Below, piece after piece: positions 52,014 through 64,000 of a DNA stretch of 64,000 bases (positions are counted from its first letter, which is position 1; every line of letters begins with the position of its first letter). The DNA is from Centroberyx gerrardi. Lineage: Eukaryota; Chordata; Actinopteri; Beryciformes; Berycidae. The translations under genes and the position numbers were made by a program. Below the pieces are notes generated by a model. It was given only the letters and a program-made list of their open reading frames with translations. It did no database searches and was not told where the DNA came from. The stretch is from contig NC_136010.1 of the NCBI RefSeq assembly GCF_048128805.1, positions 17,619,480-17,683,479 of the forward strand, given 5' to 3'.

Positions 52014-55000
52014 TTCCTCCCCTCCATCACACACACACACAAGCGCAAACCAAATGACAAATACATACACTATGACAGAGGTTGACATGGCGTTTGAACA
52101 CCCCTTATGCCTTGGAGAGCTGCTGGTTTCCTTGACAACATTAGAGGCAATCGATTGCGCTCAGTTCCTCAGGAGTGCTGGGATCATACTCGGTTCAATC
52201 ACCAATGCACCCACTAGATTTATCAGCGATTTCTCCTACACTCACAGCATTTACAAGTCCACCACATGTGGAAGTTCCTCCTAGCCAAGCATAGAGGGCA
52301 TGCCTGTATACCCAATCATTGAGGCTTATTTTACAGTTCGCACAGTTGTTGGACACATTCTGCATCGTCCTGAGAGTGCTGCCAATCCTTGATCACATCC
52401 TCTGCGTCTCTATGGCTCAGTGAGGCTGTATGTGTCTGTAATCTATTGGCTGTTCATTCCATTGTCTCTTATGCTATTGGTCGATTTTAGTGTGTTTTTT
52501 TGTATCTCTACTGGTTTTTGGATGAATTCTTTTACAAACTCCGACAAAGGCCACGTGCCGAAACTCATCAGTTTTGCTAATAAATCTTAAAGACCCCATG
52601 AAATGTCATCTTTACTTCCTTGATGAAGCATTTCCTTGTTGAAACAGGATGTTGCGGCGGGACATAACGCAGTGAGTAATCATTCAAAAGTCTAAACCAG
52701 CAGGATATCAGTCTGGGAGAAAAAGGACATTTTATGTGATGGGAGGGGCAGAGGGATGCGATTGTTCAAAAATCTGTGATGGTTTTATTGGTTGGAATTT
52801 ATATTTATGACTACTAGTGCAGTGTGAGGTCACCATTAAATGATGACACTGTTTTCCAGGAAAAGTAAAAGTAATGGGAGTTGTTCAGAGGTACTTTAAT
52901 GTTCTCAATACTACAAGTGTGCACAAGTGGAATCTCTTCTTTTCCCAGAGCATTGCCGTTCCTGCCAGTGACCAGCCGCGGTGTCTTCCTGGCTCATTTT
53001 TACACGTTCTGCTGCCTGTCCTTGTTGAAACATAGATGTGGGTGCCATACATTACTGTCCATCATGCAGCCCATCAGCATGAGGCCTGAGCAGAGCCTTG
53101 ATGTCGCTAAGCTGTTTGCAATCTGCTGTCATGTCCTCCTGTGTGGCTGGCTGCTGACATGGAGTGCAGTCGCTCTCTCACTCCCTGGCTCAGTGATGCT
53201 ACTGTCACTGATGTCATCCAGCCCTGCTTCAGGATACTTTATTTTGTCTTACCGTGTTTTGTCTTGCTGTGAATCAGCGGATGTTGAACGATGTTATGGA
53301 ATGAACTGTATCTGTTTGTTTTGCTGACATCATGCTGTTTTTCTGATGTATTCATTATGGAATTGTGCGGCGGTAATAAAGATACTTATGGGAAAGGATA
53401 GTTTGGATAGTGGAAGACAGACACAGACAAGATTGTTAAGCAGTTGTCCGGATGGTTATGTTGTGTGAGTGTTTGTTTGTGTTGTTCAGGATGTATTGAC
53501 AGCATTAAAGGAAAAATCCATCCTCGAATACTCTTACACCATTGTATATGCAGTATCATCGATCCGTGATGTTCAATGCGTTCCAGGAGTTATTTTGTGA
53601 TGAAGTGTTGTAATTTACTTTTTTGCTGAACCCACTTTCCCTCAACCTGTGTACTTCTACTTCAATTAGTGATTTCCTACATTTCCCAGAATTCCTTTTG
53701 ACAACCCCTAGAGAACAGGCGTTGTTGCATATAGCTGTGGGTTATATGTGTATAGGTGGAGACAACGATCGCCGTAGCATAGTAAGAGCAATAGAGTTTT
53801 TCCAGTCAAGAAAAAGTGAGAGTCATGCCTTATACTCACAACATGTCATGTGGCCACAATGCATTCTGGTCTATTGAGGCTGCTGTCAGTAGAGAAATTG
53901 GTCTCTCTGCCTCTTCTACGATGGATTTCTCCCTGTATGACTGTTGAACGTCGATGCAGAATACCATTTTGCATCGATGCTCTAGACATAAGCCTTTGAT
54001 CTTTGATTCTGAGGGACTGACACCAAAACGGTCTAATGTTTACTGTTGATGTTTCAGATCGTTTAAAATTGTTCTGCTATCAAACTCCATTGTAGCTGCA
54101 CTTTTTAAAACAGTGTTCAAGAGTTTTGGGATGGATTTTTCCTTTTAATGTCACAATTTGCAGTTTTTTATGCTCTACCGTTGATCCTTAATGCCCACTT
54201 GTCTCATTAGTTGTTTTAATGGGTTATCCTCAAGGCACCTCTGTCTCTCTATTTCTTTCTTTCTCTTTAACCCTTGAAAAGTCATATCCATTCCACGGCT
54301 ACTGAACAATATTGAAATTTATCCTTAGGCTCATTTTTGACACTTTAAGAGTTTAGTCGTGGTTTTGAGAGTCAGTTTAAAGGAGCTGTCACGCACGGAA
54401 AAGATAAGAAAAGATCGCCTTCATCATGCTGACAGGGTTAACATAGTTGAATTCTAATGAAGACCCACTAAATGGAATCGCTGCAGATACACACACACGC
54501 ACACATGCCACACAAATGCCATGTGCTGATTTACATACCTATTTTTCTACGGAGAAAAAGTCTCTGGAGGACGGTGCCTATTAGCGCATGATTGACACCA
54601 GTGGAATTTCTTACGTAATCCACAGAGGGACAAGGACATTGTTATTGCTCACTCTCCCTGTCATCTGAGTTTAGTGGCGCCTGTGAGTTTCTCCCCTTTT
54701 GGTTCGGCTCCCAGGGCCAAATGATTCAGAGATGCTGTCACATGACACAAGATAATGAGTAGACCGCACTACTGCAGCATGACAGCGAGGAGGTCCTCTC
54801 AAATACATTGCGGCAGAGTACGCCCGAGCATGCAAGGACAATGCTTTGTCACTTAGAAGGCAAATAAGGCGTGTGTGTGTGGCTTTGTGTGTATGTGCGT
54901 ATGTTTGTTTACATACATGAATATATATATATGTGTGCGTCCTGTATGAGCACCTGCATGTGTACGTGTGTGTGTGTTGTGAGAAAGTATACGCTGGCCT

Positions 55001-55523
55001 TCATGCATAATGCACTTTAATTTACTGCCAAGGACAGTTGTCAGGCTGGTGTGGCTTCAACTTGAGAGTCGGTGTCCCACATCCATATGAAATGCACCTT
55101 GGATGCAGGTTTTGGTTTGTTTGATCCATGTACAGTAGTCGTTTATTTTGAAGTGGAAGAGAATGCCATCACATGCTAGGACAATTATCCTCCCAGGTGG
55201 ATCCACTACCAAAATGAAGACTCGAGTTGCCAGATGTAATGTAGACCGTGTATTTGCTGTTTGAGTCTAATTTTGTCTTAAGTGCACTGCACACTGTGAT
55301 GTATTTTTTAAATTCAAAGTTCTTTCCCCGGCAGCCTGAGGGAGACGTTTCTAGTGTCGAAGTTCCTCTCCAATTCCCTTTCAGTTTGTTGAGGAAAAGA
55401 CAATTGTATTTACTGTTTCATCGGCGTTTGCAGAGAGTTAATTTTCCTTTCAAGTGTTAAAATTGATGTTGTGGATATAGGATAAGCATTGGATATGAAG
55501 CATTGGATAGATAGGCCTAGTGC
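52014..55523. other. Non-coding tract
   Basis: No exon recognised. The frame at 52881-53327 (148 codons) has no family likeness. The part at 53505-53990 may be a lineage repeat; 54640-54765 is complex sequence that could be conserved. Confidence 0.45.
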
Positions 55524-55700
55524 AGTGGTTCTCAAACTGGGGGATGGGACCCCTCAGGTGGTCACAAGATAATTTTGGGGGGTTGCAAGATGATTTATGG
55601 GATAGGAAAAAAACATATTTCTTTATTTAGTAATTTATTATCATGTGTAATTTTTCTCTGTGGGCCACTATATGGCATGTTCAAGCCTTTCCTCTTATTT
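55524..55700 (+). mobile_element. hAT-type transposon end fragment
   Basis: Begins with cagtggttctcaaactggg, the hallmark terminus of hAT/Charlie-type elements, followed by gggacccctcaggtggtcac and ggggggttgcaagatg. The opposite terminus was not found nearby, so this is a truncated, non-coding copy. Confidence 0.65.
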
Positions 55701-55723
55701 AACCTTCCTGAGCATATAGATAC

Positions 55724-55770
<47 letters not shown>
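55724..55770. repeat. (GATA)n microsatellite
   Basis: About twelve GATA units. Confidence 0.96.
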
Positions 55771-55771
<1 letters not shown>

Positions 55772-56470
55772 GCCACAGCAGCCTGCTCACAGTGATAATG
55801 CATTTTTTTAAGGTTTGTGAAGTTCAGCTGATTCACACCGCTCAAGTTATGAAGTATTATGCAATGCCCTCATAATGAACTTTATTCATCTTTAAAAACA
55901 CCAGCCTATTTTCAGCCCATCACTTCACCAGCTAAGTGAAGTGGCTCATTAGAGGTGGCTTTCATAACTGTAGCTGTAAAAATGAGCATCATTGTAATAG
56001 TTGTATTTCTATGAATTGGGGCTGGTATCTGGAGTATGGTAGATCCTCACACTGACAGACGCTCAGCTGTAGAAAGCCACTCGTCACAGTGTTGTGCTTT
56101 TTTCTATACTTGCTAACGCTCCGCTGAACTTCCAGACAGACTATCGGCATGTTCACACAAATGTACTATATGTGCGTATGTGTTTGACATCTTAGTCTTT
56201 TCCAGTGCAGGGAGACCAGGGGAAAGATCAGTCTGGCCACTCATGTGTATTCAGGCAGAAGGAACAACAGCCGGGTGCATTCTGTAGCGACTATAGCGAC
56301 TTCTATCTTGCTCTCCACATTTAGAAAGACCATGCAGAATTAACCTGCCTGCTCTAGAGTCAAGCAAAGCTTCTATCCTCGCATTCCTGTGCAACACTCA
56401 CATGTATAAGCACACACGCTCACACACGTTGATGCACTTGCGCAAGTATAGCACAAGTACGCACGCACCG

Positions 56471-56502
<32 letters not shown>

Positions 56503-57127
56503 TAAGTCCCCATCATGAATATGGATAGTAATGAGCTTTTCCTCTGTATCTGGGTTCACGCTGCTGAGAAGGGATTGTCCCTTATGGCAGCAGTGGCACT
56601 GTCACCAAATGAGGATATGCAGTTCATCTAATATTGAATATCACCCTGCCTGGGATCCATAATTCATTATCTAAGTGAAGACGTGACTCTCATGAAGTGG
56701 ATGAGATTTAAAGGCTCAGTGGGAGGGGTTGATAGAACAACGGCCCACACCAGGTGCCCTCATTCAGATGGCAGCTGAGATCACTCTCTCCGTCTCTCCC
56801 GTATCCCTCAGAGAGGTGAAGTTCAAGGCTCGTCATTGCAGGAGGTTATCTCTGTCTTCTAAAGAGCTGCCACAGCCCCTGCCATTCAGTACTTATGCTA
56901 ATGAGCACGAGGAAGCGTTTTAAAGCTTTTAATTTGTACTGTTTGACACTGTGCCATTGATGATTTGTCTAACATATAAGCAGTACATTCACCTTTTATT
57001 TGGCTTCATATAAAGCACTCAAGAAGAAAAAAATCCGGCTTTTCTTTTTTTTTTTCAGTTGAGTGTCTTCCTACTTATCTCTAGTAGCATTATGTTGCAT
57101 AATATGGCTAAGCCTATGTGGTTGAAT
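55771..57127. other. Non-coding tract with (CA)n
   Basis: (AC)n at 56471-56498. The part at 56560-56700 is complex and free of repeats. No exon recognised. Confidence 0.5.
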
Positions 57128-57275
57128 GCATTGTTGGGTTGTGACAGAATACTAACAGCGTAAAATACAAAACAATGTAACTGTATTCCATCATGTTATC
57201 TAAAACAATATTGTATTCTGATTACAGATACTTGTGAAAAATGAGAGGATTACATCTGGGAATACTTTTAACACG
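57128..57275. repeat. Decayed repeat of the gttgggt/gtaac family
   Basis: Starts cattgttgggttgtgac and continues with tgtaactgtattcc, attctgattacag and ggattacatctggg, the same vocabulary as the copy at 58440-58570 and, more weakly, 44335-44460. Confidence 0.45.
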
Positions 57276-58439
57276 AGAAAGACTGTGGGCTGATGTAACT
57301 GGACGTTGAGATTTTAAATTTGAATTCAAACACTGGAAATGCTATGGTCTCATCCTTCCATGACTTTTCCCAAATATTTGGACTTTAAATGACTGCGTTT
57401 TCAGAAGTGAATACGGACAATTTTTGCAATTTTCTCCCCACAAAATACCTCCATTTATGCCATGAGAGCAACGGGCTACAGGGTGTTGATCCCAGGCATG
57501 AACATCTCTAACTCTCCTCCTACAACCATTGATCAAGTGAGCGCCATCAAAACTCCATTGAAACTAATTTCACACATATCATTAGTCACATACCTTTAGA
57601 ACAATAGTGTGATGTCTGTGGATGAGCTGAAAGCATTCATTCAGACGCTGATTCGGTTGTGTTGTTTTTATTCCGAACATAAAGTTTTATACCATGACAT
57701 TTTATTTCCTTTGACATTAGGTTTTTAGATTGCTGTGGATGCAGACATCAGCTGTAATGCTCTGTGGTCTATTGATGTCTTTGCTTGACTGAAAGTGGGA
57801 AGGTCAGAGGGCCATTTAAATAGTGGCAGGTGTTTTATATCTCCATAAAATGTGGCACAGAAGGAAATTTGTGTTTGTATGCAAACCTGAAACAAATTTC
57901 TTTAACGGTGTCATTTCCATTTTTCTTATCATAAAACAGTAGACCGAGTCTCAAATAGTGGCCAGATACACAACAATACAATAATAGCTGGGGTTGTGCT
58001 TGTATGTGTAAATGAAGGCCAGTCCTAAAAAACAATATTTAGAGCCTAAAATCTCATTAAAATTACTAAAATACTGCAAAATGTATCACCACAAAGAGAC
58101 GCTGCATGTAGTGGAACACACTGACATGTTTATCTCGTTGCCATGGATACAGGTAGTGGCACGAAGGCTTTGAAATTCAGTACCAAACATAACTCTGCTG
58201 TTTGGATCACTGTACAGCATTGCTCCTGTTTGTTACTCAGTATGTGACAGAGAGCTTTTTTTGATTCACTATTGTGGTTTTGGCAGTTTTTGTTTCATTC
58301 TGGTTGGCAAACCAGGTGCTGTGGACCTGCCAAAAGAAATAATGGCCTGTCTCTAATAAAGTCCTGGTGCTCTCTTTTGTCGCGGTAAATAAAGTTTCTG
58401 GACATTATTTGAAGCTACGACACCTTTATACCTCAAATA
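57276..58439. other. Non-coding tract
   Basis: Nothing recognised apart from AT-rich unique sequence. Confidence 0.5.
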
Positions 58440-58570
58440 TCTGAAAGTAACTGAAAGTAATCAGAATATGTTACTGACAGTGGGTAATCCCTTGAATTAC
58501 GTTACTGATTAAACATTTTTGACAAGGTAACTGTAATGGAATACATTTTTAAAGTGATCTACCCAACCCC
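58440..58570. repeat. Decayed repeat of the gttgggt/gtaac family, inverted end
   Basis: gaaagtaatcagaatatgttac, gtaatcccttgaattacgttac, gtaactgtaatggaatac, ending gatctacccaacccc, which is close to the complement of the start of the 57128 copy. Confidence 0.45.
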
Positions 58571-59240
58571 GATTGTATGTTCAGCACTATTTGCGTATGT
58601 ACATGAGTAAATATATAGTGTGTGTTGCTGTATATTAATTTACTACTTTGATCTGGAGTTATTGTTGTGTGTTTAAATCTGATAGCTCCCCTGTTGGCAT
58701 AGCTGGTTAAGGATTAGTGAGTCTGCTGTAATCTGCTAAATATACTGTGGTCGGCTATTGTTTGCATGTTGACTATTTATTGTTTGCACGTTTGCTATTT
58801 ATTACTATTTTGCCAAAATAACCTCATTATTTATGGAGTGGTGTTTTAGGCTTTCACAGTAGATGGCCCTTGCAAAACTCAATCCATCCATGTCTCTACA
58901 TATCTTCATAGGAATACAGTTCATTAATTATGACTTTACACCTTAGCAAGCCAAATGGAGTCGTCTGTCAAACGCACTGTAACTCAGAGATCCTCTCCCG
59001 TCCTGTAGTAAGCAGCTGCATACAGTTTACCATTATGAATTATTCAGATGATACACAAGACTACTTTTAATTTAGATATTCAGAGCAGCTATGTTCACTG
59101 CGTCATCCCTTTCAGAGTCAGCATATTTTTTTCATTTTGTGCTATGCTCACAAAGAGAGGAGGGTGAGAGAAAGAGAGTGAGATGAAAGGAGAAGGAGGA
59201 CATGAGGAAGCATTTTGTGCAGCAGCAGCAGCATAGCTAA
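58571..59240. other. Non-coding tract
   Basis: No exon or repeat recognised. Confidence 0.5.
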
Positions 59241-59310
59241 GTGTGTGTATTGTACGTGCGTGCGTGTGTGTGTGTGTGTGTGTGCCTGTGATGTGTGTGT
59301 GCCTGTGTGT
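59241..59310. repeat. (TG)n-rich microsatellite
   Basis: Interrupted TG run preceded by a (CAG)n run of about five units (59220-59232). Confidence 0.9.
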
Positions 59311-61045
59311 TTGTGCACACATGCAGGCTGCAGCCCTCTGATATTTACTCAGGTAGAATGTTGTGCGATGTATTCCTTCTTAGCATGCCGATGAGCATAA
59401 ACAGACCTGTAGTTAAAGCATGAAAACACTTGCGCTGGTGTCACAGCAACCTAATAAAACCAACATGAAAGTGCCTCGCTTTCAGCATTCACCCTCCTCA
59501 TATGGTCCACAGCATCACCATAGCATATCATTTTCTCCTAAAGCCCTTTCACTGTTGGACCTCTTAATTGATAGTTTGCCCCCATTTAAAGTGGTAATTA
59601 CACCTTGCTGTTTTGTTGTTTTGTTACACCTTGCTGTCACCTAACTCCAGGGGGTTAAAGGCAATGTTCAGTGCAACTCACCCTACAAATTACCATGATG
59701 ATAGTATTTGCTCCATTGTGCAATGAAACAAATACACACTTTGCTGTCCTGAAACTTGAAATATTGACATTACTTTGCGTTTTTAGGCCCAAGGCGTTTG
59801 TAATTATCTGATAGTGCTGTGATTTCTCTGACACGCCGGGCAAGGCAAGTGACATTTACTGTAGCTGCGTGCTTCGGAGCGGAGCTGTCGGAGCATATGA
59901 GGGCTATCGCCAGCCGGATTGGAGGAGACCATAGAAGGCAAAGTTGGAGACAGGAGGACTTCTGCTCCTGTGAGCATTCACCTCTCACTGCAGGACATGT
60001 CAGTCTGCATTCACAGCTTTAATTATCCAGAAAGATGGCTTCGCTGCCCGTCAGGCAACAGTGGGAGACGGCAGACGGACGTACAGGAGAGAAGCAGGTG
60101 ATCCAGAAAACATGTGACACTAACCCACCACCCACCCTTCAACGCGATACGGTGTCAAAAATGATGTGTCAGTGAAGGCTGACACGACGAGAGAACATTG
60201 CGGCCCTTTTGTATTGCTTCTCCTCCCCAGTGAACTACATGTGCCCATCAGGGGAATGATAAAGAACTAAAGACTTTCCTGCTTCATTTTCAGCAGGCTT
60301 AAAGAAAGTCAAGATGACTCATGGCAAGACCGTTTGTACTTGCACTTAGTGCAAAACCTTAATGGTCCGAGGCTAGGCACCGTGATGTACTTTCCCTATT
60401 CTGATTCAGTCCTTTTATCAGCAGAATATTTTGGACTGTCATTATTTTGGGGAACATAAAGAAAAAGCCTGTCCTGTGAATTATTGATAACCAGCCGGAG
60501 ATGGCTCCCAGTCTATAGTTTGTTTAAAAGATGACACAAAAAGTTAACTTGCCGAAGGTCTAAACAGCCTAGTCTGATGCACACCTGGCTCTGCATCTTT
60601 CATCTAAGTGTTCAGTGCAGTTTATACAGTGGAAGCAGATGTGTAGAGGAAAACAACGGATTATCAGTCTTTATAAAAAGAAGCTTAAAACTTTCTCATT
60701 CTCTTGGCTCTACCTGTCTACCTCTTGGGTCTACCTCATCTCTCTCTTTCTCTCCCCCTATCCCTCTCTCTTTCCCTTCTTTTTGTATGGGATCATATAT
60801 TCCAAATTAAAAAAATGTGTCCTCTGCCTGCCAATGCTCGCGTCATGACAAATAGTCCTGGCAAAGCCCGTGGCCCCATAATTAACACCAGTCTAATGAG
60901 AGCCATCTCTGGCTGCGACCTGCCAGGCCTGAGCCCACTTTGGCCTCACACATCAGGGCCAGTGTGTCAGAGCCGATCTCCATTCACACCCCTTCCTGTC
61001 CGCTCCCTCTACATGTCCTGTCTCTCTGGCTCCTGGCTGTGTGAG
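59311..61045. other. Non-coding tract with possible conserved elements
   Basis: 59790-60070 and 60830-61010 are complex, GC-balanced and free of simple repeats. No exon with a family likeness was found in them. Confidence 0.45.
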
Positions 61046-61071
61046 CCCCCCCCCCCCCCCCCCCCCCCCCC
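61046..61071. repeat. 26-bp poly(C) run
   Basis: Uninterrupted C, the longest homopolymer in the window. Frames of GGGG or PPPP through it are artefacts. Confidence 0.97.
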
Positions 61072-62299
61072 GGGACTTGCCAGACGCAGGGTTTCCACCA
61101 GGTCTCATGAACCGCTGGATCAGTACGGTGACGATCATTCTCGGCATAATGCGTCATCACATCTAAAGCGTGCGGTTTGATGTAAGCAGTGTGCAACAGT
61201 GTGAAGGTTAAATCTCACAGCCAGGGGAGAAGTGTTACATTTTCTAGCCACCGTTCCCTTTTTGCCTGTTTCTAAACTGTACACCCATCCAATCATGGTG
61301 TTGTGAAATCCGCCACTGCACTGCCTCTCCTGACAGACTGCCTCTTTAGTATGGAGATGGGAAGGGACAAAGGGGACTCGGGAACCAATGGCTCAGCAAG
61401 ATTTGTCACATTTTGACACTTGCCATGCTCCACTTAACCCATGAGACTGTAGGTCAACGAAATCCACCCCATTACTGCAGAGTGATATTTCCCATAGCGT
61501 ATAGGATGATAGAGGTCAGTAGGCAGCCAGTTTCTTTATGTGTGAATCAAAGCCTATACAGGTAGCAGGATTCTGGTATCATGCATGAGTTAAATCACAC
61601 CTCGTACAGATGAGGTTCCCAAGTGTTTAGTAGGTCGGATTTATTTATCTCCTCCTGATCAGATAGTATTCAGTGCAATTACGTTTCTTTGTTTTTCCTC
61701 CTCCTCCTATCATTACCTCTCATTAAGGAGATTAGCCTATTAATCACTGTCCTGATTGGTTATTTATTCTCACAACTGATCTCGCTGCAGTTTCCATCAA
61801 GATCCATTCCTCCTCATGAGCAAATCAAATGGTATAAGCCTAAATCTTTGTGCGCTAAAAAAGAAATATATAACTGCCAGAGTGAGTCTACCCTCCATTT
61901 CACCCAAGTCTTTTCAAACTCTCTCATCCATAAAGAGGCAATAAACATCGGCCCCCAGTCCGCACCTGGACCACACACAGCGAGCTGCAAAGCTGAAAAA
62001 GTAACTTTGAGAAGCCATCCAGACTGCGCACTCTGTGGCATTATCACCTCCCCTTGGGATGCTCTGATTAACTATTCCTAACCACGGAGATTTGTGTGCT
62101 GCTTCTTTTACATAATTCCTTATCTCTGCTGGCATGAATAATTCATGTGAAATTGGAGAAGTGAGAAGACGTCGTGCTACAGAGGGCTGGAAGGTGAGGG
62201 AGGACATCCTGCCTTGTGTTTGTTGTAAGGTTTTGATCTGGAGTAAATATTCATAATAATAGCACTTCTCTATCATCGAAAGCAGGTCTAGTTTGGTCT
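61072..62299. other. Non-coding tract
   Basis: No exon recognised. 61690-61830 carries cattaag, ttaatcactg and related words in complex sequence. Confidence 0.45.
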
Positions 62300-62445
62300 G
62301 GTGTTGAAAGTAAATAATGGTAACATCATAGTAATTGCTAGTAATTTCTTGGTAACTAGTACATGGTATGTCAATTACTGAGTAATTTGTGTAATCGTGT
62401 TTGGTAATTAGTGGGTAATCATGGTAACAAATGGGTACCGCATAA
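62300..62445. repeat. Degenerate tandem array of ggtaat/ggtaac units
   Basis: About ten copies of a 10-20 bp unit built on gtaat/gtaac (aatggtaac, ttggtaactagtac, ttggtaattagtgggtaatcatggtaac). A decayed minisatellite or transposon interior. Confidence 0.55.
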
Positions 62446-64000
62446 AGCACAATATGCAATTTTTTTCTGCCATATTTCTGCTCTCATTTTTAAATATATA
62501 CTTTTTTGAAACCTTGTTACAAATCTCAACGCTCACTCTAGCATAACCAGTATTTCAACACTCGGTCACAACAGATTCTGGTCACAATCTCATGTCCTCT
62601 TCAATCTTTTAAAGGCCCCGTCCCATTCTCATTATGCATGGCTACACATTTATTCAACTGCATCAACACTCTGCGCTCTACAGTGCCACCGTGCCCTTGA
62701 GCAAGGCACCCGACTCCTACTGCTGAAAGCAACCAGCTCAGTCAGCTCAGATCAGACAAAAATCTCTTAAAATGTGAGTCTCTGTGACATGAAAATGAGG
62801 CATGGGGGTAAGGTCCAATGACAAATCACTCCCTGTCTCCTGGGCAAACTTGTAAAGCTGCCACATCAACTTGCTTCACGGTACAGAAACAAGAGATGGT
62901 CTCCCGCCTCATGAGCCATTCTGATTCAAATAAGCTTACTTTCTTTGTGTAATGTATTCAAGGCAAGGTTTTGGTGAAAGCTCTTTTCTTTGAAATATAT
63001 TCCAAGTCCTGACTGTCAAAATATAGCCGAAACTTGTTTTAGGGTTGGAACTAAGCCTTTCTTTGCCTTTTGACTTTTTTCAACCTCAAGCCTCTCACTC
63101 TCTTTCTCTAAGTCCCTCGCACACATTCTTTCTCTCTCTCTCTCCCTTCACTCCTTGCTTTATTTCCTCTTTTGTACTCGTCTTCTGCCTTGAAAGTCAT
63201 TGATTCAGCCCTCTACCAGAGAGATGTCTTGGCAAAAAGGACATGAAGGGTTGGTAGGGACCTTGAGGGCCTATTTACACGGAGATAATGCCAGAAGGTG
63301 CAGTAATGTCTCCTGGGTTTAATGTGTTTGTGTTTGAACCCCATTCAATTTATACGTTCAATTTATGCAGACCATGAACAGCCATCAGAATGTTTTTATG
63401 CTGTTTACACACATTCGGAAACAATGTCAAAAGGATTTGGTTAACAGTGTTAAAGGATTTGGAATGGGACTAGCTTGGTGCGACTTTGGCCTTGTTGGAT
63501 TTTTTTAACTTTCCAATTGATCAGTTGAGTTCATTCCAAATGAATTTCAGGTGTCGGTTATGGTCACTGGTGGGAAATCTCTGTGCTCAGTGCTTGAAAA
63601 TTAAGAGCAAAAGACAAAACATTCTCTCAAACAGCAGCGAGCGAGTGCTCCGTCTGAGATGAAATATCAGAAGATGAATCTATAACATGTAATTGACGTT
63701 CTGTTTTTCTTTTTTCTTTTTAAACCTATTCCCAGCGGACCACTGTAAGGAGAATATTTTCAAATGATTTTATGGTTAGCACACAATGTGGGACATCTCC
63801 CTTTCTTATAAAGTAAAGATACTACCACAGTATTCACATCGCTATTGAAGTGACCTATCTGTAATGGGGACTGAAACATTTCTCATATGTGGGGCCCTAA
63901 CGCCCGAACTCCGGCCAAAAACTTTCTAAATTAAATTCTGGTTGGATGCCATCCCGACCAGGAGAGTCCTTTTATTAGGGGCATCAAGGACTTTTGTATC
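62446..64000. other. Non-coding tract to window end
   Basis: A fragment at 62670-62725 (cagtgccaccgtgcccttgagcaaggcaccc) matches the 'ccttgagcaaggcac' block of a common teleost retroposon. A short (TC)n lies near 63125-63145. No exon recognised. Confidence 0.5.

Noticed and set aside
52881..53327. Plus-strand frame of 148 codons with Cys/Leu-rich sequence
   Set aside because: No domain likeness and no splice context; similar chance frames occur elsewhere in the tract.
61914..62459. Minus-strand frame of 181 codons
   Set aside because: Runs through the decayed ggtaat array and AT-rich unique sequence, with no similarity.

Overview
This window reads as nuclear DNA of a teleost fish. All four genes are intron-split vertebrate orthologues, the non-coding part is full of (CA)n and (CT)n microsatellites, and the interspersed repeats (a long-TIR Tc1-like element, tRNA-derived SINEs, hAT fragments, LINE tails) are of teleost type. 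The content (col2a1, aaas, map3k12, pcbp2) corresponds to human 12q13. A percomorph-like fish is plausible from the repeat flavour, but that is an inference.

Layout. (1) 1-4.2 kb, plus strand: the last eight coding exons of type II collagen, ending with the C-propeptide and 3'UTR. (2) 4.94-5.99 kb: an internally deleted Tc1/mariner-like element with terminal inverted repeats of about 285 bp and decayed transposase on the minus strand. (3) 6.1-11.0 kb, minus strand: a complete 16-exon aaas gene (ALADIN, nuclear pore), 519 aa after splicing. (4) 11.0-12.4 kb: the head-to-head promoter region between aaas and map3k12, with a perfect CRE palindrome and an inserted repeat. (5) 12.3-20.8 kb, plus strand: map3k12 (DLK kinase), 13 coding exons, 959 aa. 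(6) 21.2-26.7 kb, minus strand: pcbp2 (poly(C)-binding protein), 12 coding exons, 318 aa, tail-to-tail with map3k12. (7) 26.8-64 kb: about 37 kb in which no convincing coding exon is visible. It holds microsatellites, a large CTCCT-type satellite block, decayed transposons and several stretches that look like conserved non-coding elements. It is either a regulatory gene desert or a giant intron of a gene whose exons lie outside; one weak candidate exon sits at 35.0 kb.

The exon chains were assembled by hand. Every aaas, map3k12 and pcbp2 exon junction keeps frame with GT/AG borders, and each spliced total is a multiple of three. The four genes are functionally unrelated (cartilage matrix, nuclear pore, axon-stress kinase, RNA binding); what they share is chromosomal neighbourhood. 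The most notable coding observation is that the type II procollagen C-propeptide has Ser where fibrillar procollagens carry the third conserved Cys, one partner of the inter-chain disulfide. No clearly new biological system was found; the unexplained part is the 37-kb non-coding tract.
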